DNA of 64,000 bases from Cyclobacteriaceae bacterium (lineage in GTDB: Bacteria; Bacteroidota; Bacteroidia; Cytophagales; Cyclobacteriaceae). Within the stretch, counting starts at the first letter, position 1. The number at the start of each line of letters is the position of its first letter. The notes under the pieces are model-generated. The model saw only the letters and a program-made list of their open reading frames with translations. It was not told where the DNA came from and did no database searches. The translations under genes were made by a program, and so were the position numbers. Positions 47,143 through 55,955 of the stretch are shown here, piece by piece. Location of the stretch: positions 124,001-188,000 of the forward strand of contig JAEUUF010000013.1 of assembly GCA_016787645.1 (NCBI GenBank). The letters run 5' to 3'.

Positions 47143-48960
47143 TCATCGACGGCCGTCGAAGGAAAGTGAATATCCGAAATTCAGAACGAATCGAAATGAA
47201 TGCGCGAAATTGTTGGTACTCTCCGAACTAAAGTATTGCGCCGCCGAGGGATCAACATCGAAAGCCCGGTAGCCAACATTATATCCTATACTGGCATCAA
47301 TAGTCAGGCCATCCCCGTTGTTGCGTTGCATCAGCCGGGCACCGAGCATGATGCCGTATTCGGCGCGTTGTTCAGAGGCGCTTACCGTAATCAGTGCATT
47401 CGGCGCTTGGGGTAACATGACATTGTTGAAATAACTTACATTGGCCAGCCGCACTTCGTGACCAAAGTACCACATGCCGAACTTCCGGGCATTATAGAAC
47501 TTTTGCTTCAACGCAATAGAGTATCCGCGTTGATAGGTGGTCCCTTCTGGCACCTCGGAGTCGGCCGTATAGAAGGGCGACCGAATTGCCTCAAACTCAA
47601 ATTCATGACCCAGGCGCTCCTGGTTATAGAATTCTACTGCCAACGGCAATCGACCCACAAAGGTCATCATGGGATTAGTACCCAGAATTACACCTCTATA
47701 TTCCGGGTACCGGGGTTTGAAGTAGTAGAATCCTGTCCGGCGAACTGTGCGGGCCGCAGGAGCCGGGGTGGTCGCCGCCTTTGTCTTCTTAATGAGAGAA
47801 GTAATTTCGTTCGACAATTCGTTGTTCTCGTAAAAAGGCTTGTAGTAGCCGGACAAGGTGCCATCGGGCTCATAGAGTTCCCATGTTCCTACCCGCAAGC
47901 CATCTTCCATCTGCCCTTTGGTCTGCAAGGTGCCGGTTGGATAGTAGCCCTTATAGAGACCTTTGCCCTCTTTATACTCGCAATTACCTTCGAGCGTGCC
48001 TTTATTTGAAAAATACTCCCACTTCCCTTCATTCTTCCCATTGACGATGCGGCCCTTCACTTTGAGTTTGTCGTCCGGGTAGTATTCACGGTATTCACCG
48101 GCACCATCGACGTAAGTTATTTCGCTTTTGCGTTTCCCATCCTTACCGGAGGTCATCCAATAGCCCTGTTTCACCCCTCCCGAAAATTCCCCGCTTGAAC
48201 TTACCGTTCCATCCTCGTAGTAATACGTCCATTTTCCGGACTCGCGATCGTTATCGTAGGTTCCAACAGTTTGCACCTTCCCGGAAGGAAAGTAAAACTT
48301 CCAGCTGCCGGTTTTTTTGCCATTGACAAAATCACCTTCACTCAGCAGTGTACCACCCTCTGCAAAAAAGCGCCAATGGCCCACATTGCGTCCCCCTGCT
48401 CTTGGCCCTTCCCCCTGGACTTTCCCAGAATGGTAGTACTCCGTATGTCGGCCGTGATCGTCAACATATTCTGTCTCACCGCGCCTGGATCCATCTTCAA
48501 AGTAAGTGAGCCAACGGCCTGTGCGTTTGTTGGCCGTGTATTCACCCACCTCCTTGAGCTCCCCGCTTTCATAGTAGATCTTCCACTCCCCCTCTTTATT
48601 CTTGCCATTCACCGTTCCTTCCATGCTCTTGTTTCCATTCTCATAGAAATACTCCCATGCACCAAAATTTGAATTTTGACGCAGCATACCCCGCATCCGC
48701 AGCTTCCCGGTTTCATAATAGAACTCCCAGACGCCGGACGTCTCGTTGTTATTGAACTGCCCTTTGGATTCTATGACGCCGTTGAGGAAGTAGGATACAT
48801 AACTTCCGTGGAGCACATTTTGAAAAGTATCCTTGACCTGGTAGATCTCTTTGATGTTCTTTTTCGCGGCATCGTGATACGTATAGCGCGTAAAGCCCTG
48901 GCCATTGGAAAGCCAGGGAAGAGCCAACAACACCAAGCCAACCGCAACGCGCTTCACCAC
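47143..48960 (-). CDS. MORN-type (YwqK-like) repeat protein with C-terminal barrel-like domain
   Basis: A 605-residue secreted protein: signal peptide (1-20, ending SNGQ), then about a dozen repeats of roughly 23-24 residues (G.W.yYyedG.l...g.y..g; for example GVWEFYYETGKLRMRG) from about residue 45 to 375. The remaining part (about 400-605) has alternating strands and ends SLSFDGRR, suggesting a beta-barrel-like domain. The repeats resemble MORN_2/YwqK units; 'antitoxin' in some database names for this family is not supported by a neighbouring toxin here. Function unknown. Confidence 0.75.
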   Translation of the reverse strand: MVKRVAVGLVLLALPWLSNGQGFTRYTYHDAAKKNIKEIYQVKDTFQNVLHGSYVSYFLNGVIESKGQFNNNETSGVWEFYYETGKLRMRGMLRQNSNFGAWEYFYENGNKSMEGTVNGKNKEGEWKIYYESGELKEVGEYTANKRTGRWLTYFEDGSRRGETEYVDDHGRHTEYYHSGKVQGEGPRAGGRNVGHWRFFAEGGTLLSEGDFVNGKKTGSWKFYFPSGKVQTVGTYDNDRESGKWTYYYEDGTVSSSGEFSGGVKQGYWMTSGKDGKRKSEITYVDGAGEYREYYPDDKLKVKGRIVNGKNEGKWEYFSNKGTLEGNCEYKEGKGLYKGYYPTGTLQTKGQMEDGLRVGTWELYEPDGTLSGYYKPFYENNELSNEITSLIKKTKAATTPAPAARTVRRTGFYYFKPRYPEYRGVILGTNPMMTFVGRLPLAVEFYNQERLGHEFEFEAIRSPFYTADSEVPEGTTYQRGYSIALKQKFYNARKFGMWYFGHEVRLANVSYFNNVMLPQAPNALITVSASEQRAEYGIMLGARLMQRNNGDGLTIDASIGYNVGYRAFDVDPSAAQYFSSESTNNFAHSFRFVLNFGYSLSFDGRR

Positions 48961-49003
48961 AATAGTAAGGAAAGAACAAATTTAATGATTTGCCGGCAAC
49001 CGC

Positions 49004-49954
49004 TCAGGACCTGCTCATCGCCTTTTCAATGGCGGGGCGGCCCCACTCGGCTTTTTCTGTATCGGACCAAAGGGTCGGGAAAAAGTGAATCTTCTGGAAT
49101 CGCGGCGGCAGGTACTTCTGCCAGTTGGTGCCTCCCGTGGCTTTGATGTCTTCCGGATCCTTGTGCAGGTATCGTGCTGCCGACTTCATGTGTGATAAGG
49201 GCCAGAATACATTGGCAAGCAAATCAAACTCCCTCATCCGCTTTATAACCTCCTCACGACCTTCAAAATTCCTTACGTAGATCTGCCAGAGGTTCTTACC
49301 GGCAAAGTCCTTGCCGATTTCCAGAAAGCTTTGAATGTATTTCTCCTCGAATTGACGCAAAGTCAGCGTCTTCTTTCCGGACGACAGCTCAGTTGCCCCG
49401 CTTCGCCAATACAATTTCTCCAATTGATCTGAAAGAGGCTTACCCGTCATCCCCGGGCGACTCACGGGGTCAACCAGGTTAATCATGTCAGTCGATTTTA
49501 ACTCAATCAACCTGTATTGCGCTGATTGGAATCCGCTGGCCGGCAAAAGAGACATCCTGAAATTAAGGAACTGCTCGCGTTCCATACCATCGGTCATGAT
49601 ATCGAAGCTGGCACACAGGTTCTGGAAGTAACGGATCATGCGATCAAGCCGCGCCACGAAGAACTTTTCATCAAGATCAGGCTTGTGGCTGAGTTGATCC
49701 ATTTCCCACAGCACGAGGTTGAAGTACAGTTCCGTGATCTGGTGGTAGATAATGAACACCTTTTCATCCGGGAAGCTCGTCTTCGGGTTCTGCAGACTAA
49801 GCAATGTATCCAGGTGAATGTAATCCCAGTAGGTCAGGTAATCCGCATGAAGCAAGCCGTCGAGGTAGGAAGTCAAGTCCTGACCCATCACATCGTATTT
49901 TTGCTGCAAGCGCGTGAGTAAATCGCGCAGGGTTGGGTCGAGTGAACTATCCAT
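49004..49954 (-). CDS. kynA: Tryptophan 2,3-dioxygenase
   Basis: A 316-residue heme dioxygenase that opens the indole ring, the first step of the kynurenine pathway. The ATG at 49954 is chosen because an upstream start would overlap the divergent gcdH. Key strings: LLHADYLTYWDYIHLDTLLSL (His47), FIIYHQITELYFNLVLWEMD (His71), and FNFRMSLLPASGFQSAQYR, written here as LNFRMSLLPASGFQS. It faces gcdH across a 38-base divergent gap, both part of tryptophan catabolism. Confidence 0.93.
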   Translation of the reverse strand: MDSSLDPTLRDLLTRLQQKYDVMGQDLTSYLDGLLHADYLTYWDYIHLDTLLSLQNPKTSFPDEKVFIIYHQITELYFNLVLWEMDQLSHKPDLDEKFFVARLDRMIRYFQNLCASFDIMTDGMEREQFLNFRMSLLPASGFQSAQYRLIELKSTDMINLVDPVSRPGMTGKPLSDQLEKLYWRSGATELSSGKKTLTLRQFEEKYIQSFLEIGKDFAGKNLWQIYVRNFEGREEVIKRMREFDLLANVFWPLSHMKSAARYLHKDPEDIKATGGTNWQKYLPPRFQKIHFFPTLWSDTEKAEWGRPAIEKAMSRS

Positions 49955-49963
49955 TCTTATCGC

Positions 49964-49971
49964 TAAATTTG
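49964..49971 (+). promoter_or_regulatory. gcdH -7 element
   Basis: TAAATTTG is a perfect TAnnTTTG match, 21 bases before the gcdH ATG, within the kynA/gcdH divergent gap. The -33 box is not evident. Confidence 0.45.
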
Positions 49972-49992
49972 AGACCAAATTAATCAAATTGT

Positions 49993-51207
49993 ATGGCATC
50001 CACAGCCGCTACCCCAGCAAAGAAGAGCCTCAAACAAGACGTTTACGATCACCCGGATTTCTACCAGATCGACAGCCTCCTCACTGAAGAGCACAAGCTC
50101 ATCCGTTCCTCCATTCGAGACTTCGTGAAGCGGGAGATCAGCCCCTACATTGAGGACTGGGCGCAGCGTGCGCACTTTCCTTATGAGATCGTAAAGAAAT
50201 TCGGCGAGATCGGCGCCTTCGGTCCGACCATTCCCCAGGAATACGGCGGTGGCGGGTTGGACTACATTTCATATGGCATCATCATGCAGGAAATTGAGCG
50301 TGGCGATTCCGGGATGCGATCAACTGCCTCGGTGCAGGGCTCCCTCGTGATGTACCCGATCTACAAATTCGGTTCTGAAGCACAGCGGAAGAAATATCTG
50401 CCCAAACTGGCTTCGGGTGAATGGCTCGGGTGCTTTGGCCTCACAGAGCCTGATCACGGCTCCAACCCCGGTGGCATGGTTACCAACTTTAAAGACATGG
50501 GCGACCACTATTTACTGAATGGCGCCAAGATGTGGATATCCAACTCACCGCGGGCTGATATTGCCGTGGTATGGGCGAAGAACGAGGCCGGAAGAATTCA
50601 TGGTCTCATTGTGGAGCGTGGAATGCCTGGATTCTCCACACCAGAAACGCACGGCAAATGGTCATTGCGGGCCAGCGCCACCGGTGAATTGGTATTTGAC
50701 AATGTGAAAGTCCCGAAAGAAAATCTCCTGCCCGGCAAGAACGGGTTGGGCGCCCCGTTGATGTGTCTTGATTCAGCGCGATATGGTATTGCATGGGGCG
50801 CCTTGGGCGCAGCCATGGACTGCTACGAGTCCGCACGCCGGTATGCCAAGGAACGCATTCAGTTTGGAAAGCCCATTGGTTCATTCCAGTTGGTGCAGAA
50901 AAAACTCTCCGAGATGCTCTCTGAGATCACCAAAGCGCAGCTGCTCGTATGGCGACTTGGTACACTGCTTAATGAAGGAAAAGCCACGACACCGCAGATC
51001 TCCCTTGCCAAGCGCAACAACGTAGCGATGGCGCTGGAAATCGCCCGCGAGGCCAGGCAGATTCATGGCGGAATGGGCATCACCGGGGAATATTCGATCA
51101 TGCGTCACATGATGAATTTGGAGTCAGTGGTGACCTACGAAGGAACCCACGATATTCACCTGTTGATTCTCGGCCAGGAAATCACGGGTATTTCCGCGTT
51201 TGTATAG
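49993..51207 (+). CDS. gcdH: Glutaryl-CoA dehydrogenase
   Basis: A 404-residue acyl-CoA dehydrogenase-family protein. The terminal segment TYEGTHDIHLLILGQEITG places the catalytic base at Glu383, in the same context as human GCDH; IPQEYGGGGLDYISYG, FGLTEPDHGSNPGG and RQIHGGMGITGEYSI also fit. It oxidises and decarboxylates glutaryl-CoA to crotonyl-CoA in lysine and tryptophan degradation. Divergent neighbour kynA supports the tryptophan route. A hairpin and an octamer array follow its stop. Confidence 0.93.
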   Translation: MASTAATPAKKSLKQDVYDHPDFYQIDSLLTEEHKLIRSSIRDFVKREISPYIEDWAQRAHFPYEIVKKFGEIGAFGPTIPQEYGGGGLDYISYGIIMQEIERGDSGMRSTASVQGSLVMYPIYKFGSEAQRKKYLPKLASGEWLGCFGLTEPDHGSNPGGMVTNFKDMGDHYLLNGAKMWISNSPRADIAVVWAKNEAGRIHGLIVERGMPGFSTPETHGKWSLRASATGELVFDNVKVPKENLLPGKNGLGAPLMCLDSARYGIAWGALGAAMDCYESARRYAKERIQFGKPIGSFQLVQKKLSEMLSEITKAQLLVWRLGTLLNEGKATTPQISLAKRNNVAMALEIAREARQIHGGMGITGEYSIMRHMMNLESVVTYEGTHDIHLLILGQEITGISAFV

Positions 51208-51257
51208 GAAGGCGCTACAATTTGATACCAGCTCCGGCGAGCCGCAGGAATAAATGA

Positions 51258-51288
51258 GGTGCTGATGTGTGTTACCATCATCAGCACC
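51258..51288. terminator. Hairpin after gcdH
   Basis: GGTGCTGAT (51258-51266) pairs perfectly with ATCAGCACC (51280-51288) over a 13-base loop, between the convergent gcdH and zinc-ribbon genes. No T-run follows on either strand, so a role as terminator is uncertain. Confidence 0.4.
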
Positions 51289-51294
51289 CCACCA

Positions 51295-51350
51295 CTTCAA
51301 CACCTCAACACCTCAACATTTCAACACCTCAACACTTCAACACCTTTAAG
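51295..51350. repeat. Octamer array CCTCAACA
   Basis: Six 8-base units (CTTCAACA, CCTCAACA, CCTCAACA, TTTCAACA, CCTCAACA, CTTCAACA) and a seventh, degenerate CCTTTAAG that contains the stop codon of the minus-strand gene at 51346. A different octamer sequence from the GTRTCTRA arrays, but the same period. Confidence 0.85.
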
Positions 51351-52083
51351 CATTAGTAGACAACTTCGCGATGACCGCATCCCTGCGTTCGCGATGCTTG
51401 CAATAGCTGCAGCGATAGTGTTTCACTAATAGTCCTTCTTCTGTAGCGGATGGTTTTCTGACTATTTCCTCGGAGTCAATTTTCATGGTAAAGAAACCAC
51501 ACTCGCCGCATTTCTCGGCATGCTGGTAACCCATGTATTTTTCCACGCGCTTGAATCCGGTCTTCTCATCTACCCACACATCATATTCCACGGAGTGGAT
51601 TGTGCTGGCCTGGGCGTCAATCTGGCTCTGGTCGAGATGGACAGATTCCTCTTCTTCTTTCAGTTTACGCATGACGTTGCCCGCTGGTGAAACACGTGGC
51701 TTGTTGCGAATCTTGTTCAGTCTTCGTTCAATTACGGGAGGATACAGAAGCTTCACTCCATTCGACAGCAGCAAATAAGCGATCACGACGAACGCCGCCA
51801 GGAAGAAGATCCGTACAATCGGTAACATGGATTCAGGTACCGGGATCATCGGGCCGACCACCTTGTTGAGGTACAAGCCGGCAGAGGCTATGATGGCGAT
51901 AACCGCATACCAGAAATAACGGATTTCATGGGTGTTGACATAGTCGTAACGGTCTTTGGGATCCCTGACCAAGAGGATCCGCACCTCATGAAATATCAGA
52001 ATGGCAATGGCTGCGGCGAGGCAAGCGACGGCACCAACGCCCAACAGCGAACTGGTGCTTTCAAACATGGTGGAATTTTCCAT
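51346..52083 (-). CDS. Membrane protein with C-terminal zinc ribbon
   Basis: A 245-residue protein from the ATG at 52083 (52068 also possible; a longer frame adds a Cys-rich non-conserved stretch). Three hydrophobic helices at about 13-32, 53-72 and 87-108 are followed by a cytoplasmic or exposed tail. Two CxxC pairs, CGECGFF and CSYCKHRE near the C-terminus, form a zinc-ribbon. I do not recognise a named family; similar membrane zinc-ribbon proteins occur in Bacteroidota. Confidence 0.6.
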   Translation of the reverse strand: MENSTMFESTSSLLGVGAVACLAAAIAILIFHEVRILLVRDPKDRYDYVNTHEIRYFWYAVIAIIASAGLYLNKVVGPMIPVPESMLPIVRIFFLAAFVVIAYLLLSNGVKLLYPPVIERRLNKIRNKPRVSPAGNVMRKLKEEEESVHLDQSQIDAQASTIHSVEYDVWVDEKTGFKRVEKYMGYQHAEKCGECGFFTMKIDSEEIVRKPSATEEGLLVKHYRCSYCKHRERRDAVIAKLSTNA

Positions 52084-52217
52084 ATAGACGTGTTTAGGAG
52101 GTGATATTCGACCTTTGAAACAGCATAAAAAACGGCAACTAAAGAATGACAATGGTCAGGTTATAAGGCGACATTTCGAAGGTGATCGTATCTTTCGCGC
52201 TGCCAGGGACCATAACT

Positions 52218-53294
52218 ATGAAGATTGTCACGATTTTGGGCGCGCGGCCCCAGTTCATCAAAGCCGCTGCCGTTTCCAGGGCCCTGAACAAGGTTGGAAT
52301 CGAGGAATGCATAATCCACACCGGCCAGCATTTCGATAAGAACATGTCCGATGTATTCTTCACGGAAATGGAGATTCCTGCACCCCACTACAACCTTGAA
52401 ATTCACAGCCTTGGCCATGGGGCAATGACCGGAAGAATGCTGGAAAAAGTGGAGGAAGTCCTTACCACAGAAAAACCTGGCGCTGTGCTCGTTTATGGAG
52501 ATACCAACTCAACTCTGGCTGGCGCGCTGGCCGCCGCAAAACTACGAATCCCGGTAGCGCACGTTGAAGCGGGTCTCCGCAGCTTCAATATGGACATGCC
52601 GGAAGAAATCAATCGAATCCTTACTGACCGGATCAGTACCATCCTCTTTTGTCCTACTTCTACCGCGGTGAAAAATCTCAAGGCGGAAGGCTTTGGAAAG
52701 TTCAATTGCCGGATCGAACAGCCCGGTGACGTCATGTTTGACGCCATCAAGTACTACAGCCAGAAAGCGGAAAAGGCCTCTACGATTCTGGCTACATTGG
52801 GCTTATCAGGGAAAGATTTTGTATTGGCCACACTCCACCGGGAAGAGAATACTAACAACCCGGCCCACCTCCGCGCTATTGCCGAGGCACTAAACACTAT
52901 TCATGCCTCGGTACCGGTAGTCTTACCGCTTCACCCGCGGACTCGCAACTACCTCACTTCCCATCGCATTCAGTTGAAAGTAATACTTATTGACCCCGTC
53001 GGCTATTTCGACATGCTTATGCTTCTCCGGCACTGCCGTCTTGTGCTCACGGACAGCGGTGGTCTGCAAAAGGAAGCGTACCTCTCTGGAAAATTCTGCA
53101 TTACACTTCGGGCTCAAACCGAATGGGTGGAATTGGTAAAGGCCGGGGCCAATGTGATTACCGGCGCGCACACCAAGAAGATTCTAGCCGCGTTCAAAAA
53201 ATACCGCTCCAAGAAAATCACCACAAAGGCGCTTTATGGAAATGGGGATGCTGCGGTAAAGATTGCGAAGAGCTTGAAGATCAGTAATTGGTGA
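52218..53294 (+). CDS. wecB: UDP-N-acetylglucosamine 2-epimerase (non-hydrolysing)
   Basis: A 358-residue GT-B-fold epimerase from the ATG at 52218; an upstream start adds 12 non-conserved residues. Hallmarks: KIVTILGARPQFIKAA, IHTGQHFDKNMSDVFF, VYGDTNSTLAGALAA, HVEAGLRSFNMDMPEEINR and LTDSGGLQKEAYL. It makes UDP-ManNAc for surface polysaccharides. No other polysaccharide gene is near. Its stop codon lies inside a short heptamer array. Confidence 0.93.
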   Translation: MKIVTILGARPQFIKAAAVSRALNKVGIEECIIHTGQHFDKNMSDVFFTEMEIPAPHYNLEIHSLGHGAMTGRMLEKVEEVLTTEKPGAVLVYGDTNSTLAGALAAAKLRIPVAHVEAGLRSFNMDMPEEINRILTDRISTILFCPTSTAVKNLKAEGFGKFNCRIEQPGDVMFDAIKYYSQKAEKASTILATLGLSGKDFVLATLHREENTNNPAHLRAIAEALNTIHASVPVVLPLHPRTRNYLTSHRIQLKVILIDPVGYFDMLMLLRHCRLVLTDSGGLQKEAYLSGKFCITLRAQTEWVELVKAGANVITGAHTKKILAAFKKYRSKKITTKALYGNGDAAVKIAKSLKISNW

Positions 53295-53306
53295 TCGGTA
53301 ATCCGT
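53279..53306. repeat. Four degenerate heptamers across the wecB stop
   Basis: GATCAGT, AATTGGT, GATCGGT and AATCCGT follow one another across the wecB stop codon. They resemble the reverse complement of the TCACCGA array at 2764-2826. Confidence 0.55.
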
Positions 53307-53315
53307 AAACTTGCC

Positions 53316-54392
53316 TCAGCGATCATTTACATACGCCGAGACACTCACCAATTGCACAGGGTTGCGCGGGTCATTCGTATAAAGTGTGATAGCCTTCTGC
53401 TGCGTGCCTCCGCGGGTCTGGGGCTTGAACAAGATGGTAATCTGAGTAGAATCACCAGCACGGATGCTCTGCTTGGCAGCCTCCGCGGTGATGCAGGGAC
53501 AGTTCCCCTGGAGGGCTTTTATCTTCAGTTCCTTCTTCCCGCGGTTGTATAAGGTAATCTTACGCTCCAATGCAGCGCCTGATGGAAATTGACCGAGGTC
53601 AATGCTCTGCTCTTTTAGATATGCCAACGGAGCCGACGCCAATTCATCCGCCGTGGGAAGAGCGTAATATTCTTCAAGGGTAGCAAAAACTGAAATGCTC
53701 TTCGCTTCTTCTTCCGTGTCGCTGGTCGTGAACAGCAGGTTATCTGAAGCAAATCCGAAAGTTCCTTTGGCCCTTGCATCATAGATTACCTTGATAACTC
53801 CCTTCTGGTTTGGTTCGAGCGCAGCCGGCATGTCGACCTGGATGTATTCAGGTTTCTGGACCGCCAGAAATTTCAGGGGCTCACTTCCAGAGTTCATGAC
53901 GGCAAATTGCTTCATCATGGGCTCTTTGTTGATGTAGAGTGTCCCCATGGCAAAGGATTTTGACTTCAACCGAAGATTGCCCATGGCGACCGGGAAGTTC
54001 ATGTCCTCCTGCTCTGCTGGCTGCGCCACGGATCCCTTGATCTGAAGCACAATGGGATTGGCATCCAGGTCAGTAAGTACGGTCAGTGTCTTATTAAAGT
54101 ACCCTGGCCTGCCCCGAGGGTCGAAACTGGCTTTGATGAATCCGGTCTTACCTGGAGCAATAGGTTCTTTTGACCAACCTGGCGTAGTGCAGCCGCAGGA
54201 AGCGGATACATTCAGGATCTTCACAGGCCGGCCGGCGCTATTGGTGAAGACGAACTCATGGTCAGCATTGCCTTGGTTTTCGGCAATCGCTCCAAAGTCA
54301 TACACCTTCTCACGAAAAATAAGGGGCTCTACCGCCTGGGCCTGCCCGAACAAGGGCCACAGCATCACCAGCACTACGATCAGTCTCTGCAT
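53316..54392 (-). CDS. DUF1573 domain protein, secreted
   Basis: A 358-residue protein with signal peptide (1-19, ending GQAQA). DUF1573 domain near residues 22-120 with the marker SASCGCTTPGWSKEPIAPGKTG; a second related domain near 235-345 has QGNCPCITAEAAKQSIRAGD. The fold is an Ig-like/ASPM-SPD-2-Hydin type found in many secreted Bacteroidota proteins. Function unknown, likely structural or protein-binding at the envelope. Confidence 0.85.
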   Translation of the reverse strand: MQRLIVVLVMLWPLFGQAQAVEPLIFREKVYDFGAIAENQGNADHEFVFTNSAGRPVKILNVSASCGCTTPGWSKEPIAPGKTGFIKASFDPRGRPGYFNKTLTVLTDLDANPIVLQIKGSVAQPAEQEDMNFPVAMGNLRLKSKSFAMGTLYINKEPMMKQFAVMNSGSEPLKFLAVQKPEYIQVDMPAALEPNQKGVIKVIYDARAKGTFGFASDNLLFTTSDTEEEAKSISVFATLEEYYALPTADELASAPLAYLKEQSIDLGQFPSGAALERKITLYNRGKKELKIKALQGNCPCITAEAAKQSIRAGDSTQITILFKPQTRGGTQQKAITLYTNDPRNPVQLVSVSAYVNDR

Positions 54393-54406
54393 ACAACTAT
54401 TTGATA

Positions 54407-54414
54407 CAAAAATA
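54407..54414 (-). promoter_or_regulatory. -7 element of the DUF1573 gene
   Basis: On the minus strand TATTTTTG is a perfect TAnnTTTG match, 14 bases upstream of the start codon. No clear -33 box. Confidence 0.4.
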
Positions 54415-54451
54415 AGGCTATTTGCACTAACCCTGTTTTCTTTGCATTCCT

Positions 54452-55426
54452 ATGGCACGAATTCTTACTGGCATTCAAAGCAGCGGCAGGCCTCACCTGG
54501 GTAACCTGCTGGGCGCCATTATCCCGGGCATTGAACTTTCCCGGAAACCTGGGAACGACTCGTTGTTCTTTATTGCAGACCTTCACTCGCTCACCACGGT
54601 CCGTGATGCGGAAACCAGGAAGCAAAATACACTGGCCATCGCAGCCGCCTGGATTGCTTTCGGATTTGACACTAATAAGAATCTGTTATACCGGCAAAGC
54701 CGAATTCCGGAAGTATGCGAGCTCACGTGGTACCTCAGTTGCTTCACGCCCTACCCCATGCTGGCCAACTCGCATGCCTTCAAGGATAAGTCCGACCGGC
54801 TGTCGGATGTGAATGCCGGTCTTTTCGTCTACCCAGTACTGATGGCTGCTGACATTATCGGCTATGATGCCGACATTGTGCCGGTAGGCAAAGACCAGAA
54901 GCAACACCTGGAGATGACACGCGATATCGCCAACACATTCAATGTCCAATACGGTGATACTTTTGTGATTCCTGAGTCGCAGATCGATGACCGGGTAATG
55001 ACGATCCCGGGCACCGATGGCAACAAAATGAGCAAGTCGGCCAACAACATCATCGATATCCTGGTAGATGAAAAGCAACTGAAGAAGCAGGTGATGTCGA
55101 TCGTTACGGACAGTACGCCGATGGAGGCACCCAAGAACCCGGACACAGACACCATCTTCGCTATTTACAAACTTGTCGGCACCCCAGAACAAACCGCTGA
55201 ACTGCGCAACAAATACCTGGCTGGAAATTTCGGTTACGGTCACGCCAAGCAGGAACTTCTGAGTTTACTGACGGAGAAGTACAAAAATGAACGCGCAGAG
55301 TTTCAACGATTGATGGCAAACCCCTCCGAAATCAATCAACGGCTTGAAGCAGGTGAGGCAAAAGCGAGGGTGATTGCGAGGGAAGTATTAGGAAGAGTGA
55401 GGAAGAAGTTGGGGTACACCAACTGA
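54452..55426 (+). CDS. trpS: Tryptophan-tRNA ligase
   Basis: A 324-residue class I aminoacyl-tRNA synthetase. The HIGH-like motif is PHLGN (14-18) and the KMSKS motif is intact at 192-196 in GNKMSKSANN. Other marks are FIADLHSLTT and PVGKDQKQHLEMTRDIA. It charges tRNA-Trp. One base after its stop codon begins the left repeat of the GxxExxY cassette. Confidence 0.95.
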   Translation: MARILTGIQSSGRPHLGNLLGAIIPGIELSRKPGNDSLFFIADLHSLTTVRDAETRKQNTLAIAAAWIAFGFDTNKNLLYRQSRIPEVCELTWYLSCFTPYPMLANSHAFKDKSDRLSDVNAGLFVYPVLMAADIIGYDADIVPVGKDQKQHLEMTRDIANTFNVQYGDTFVIPESQIDDRVMTIPGTDGNKMSKSANNIIDILVDEKQLKKQVMSIVTDSTPMEAPKNPDTDTIFAIYKLVGTPEQTAELRNKYLAGNFGYGHAKQELLSLLTEKYKNERAEFQRLMANPSEINQRLEAGEAKARVIAREVLGRVRKKLGYTN

Positions 55427-55427
55427 G

Positions 55428-55457
55428 GCCACAGATTACACAGATTTACACAGATTA
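55428..55457. repeat. Left decamer repeat CACAGATTA
   Basis: Three decamers (CCACAGATTA, CACAGATTTA, CACAGATTAG) running from 55429 to 55458, inverted relative to 55924-55953. Confidence 0.85.
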
Positions 55458-55535
55458 GTATACGGTCCAATTTTGTCAGGTTTTCCTGCAGTCTGGCTTG
55501 ATTGCCTTGTACTCAGATGTTCAGAGATTGCTGAT

Positions 55536-55916
55536 GTGAGCACTGAGTACTACTACAAGGAAGAAACCTATCTGATTATTGGCATCTGCATGGAAGTTCA
55601 TCGCGTGCTGGGGCATGGCTTTCTGGAGGTTGTGTACAAAGATGCCATTGAGTTAGAGTTGACCGAACGGAGAATTCCCTTTAGTCGGGAGGAGGAGTAT
55701 TTGATTGACTACAAAGGCGCCACACTCAGGCATAAGTACAGATCAGATTTCGTAATCTATGACAAGATCATCATAGAAATTAAGGCTCAGGAAGGTGGGC
55801 TCGTTAAAGCAAATCAGAAACAGACCATAAATTACCTCAAGGCCTCCGGATGTAAGATAGGGTTGGCCATCAACTTTGGCAAAGCCAGTCTCGAGTACAA
55901 ACGCCTTGTTTTATAG
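55536..55916 (+). CDS. GxxExxY protein, PD-(D/E)XK-like
   Basis: A 126-residue protein; the GTG at 55536 is the best start because the family's conserved region begins soon after (YLIIGICMEVHRVLGHGFLE), although a longer frame exists upstream. The name-giving motif is GFLEVVY. The later RSDFVIYDKIIIEIKA supplies Asp, Glu-x-Lys of a PD-(D/E)XK nuclease-like core (PF13366 type). The family's activity is unproven. It is transcribed in the same direction as trpS and lies between inverted decamer repeats. Confidence 0.85.
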   Translation: MSTEYYYKEETYLIIGICMEVHRVLGHGFLEVVYKDAIELELTERRIPFSREEEYLIDYKGATLRHKYRSDFVIYDKIIIEIKAQEGGLVKANQKQTINYLKASGCKIGLAINFGKASLEYKRLVL

Positions 55917-55923
55917 CTGCCCC

Positions 55924-55953
55924 AAATCTGTGCTAATCTGTGCAATCCGTGGC
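55924..55953. repeat. Right decamer repeat TAATCTGTGC
   Basis: Three decamers (AAATCTGTGC, TAATCTGTGC, AATCCGTGGC), the reverse complement of the left repeat, ending two bases from the stop codon at 55956. Confidence 0.85.
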
Positions 55954-55955
55954 AT

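Larger units (their letters stand above)
55428..55953 (+). mobile_element. Putative repeat-bounded cassette after trpS
   Basis: A 526-base unit bounded by 30-base inverted repeats (55428-55457 and 55924-55953; 25 of 30 positions match), each made of three decamers. One end is one base from the trpS stop, the other two bases from the stop of the convergent gene at 55956. The only gene is a GxxExxY protein. Same design as the inserts at 25059 and 32286. Mobility is inferred. Confidence 0.45.

Noticed and set aside
47143-48960. YwqK-type protein as an antitoxin
   Set aside because: The name comes from database labels for MORN-like repeats; no toxin gene is adjacent and the protein is secreted.
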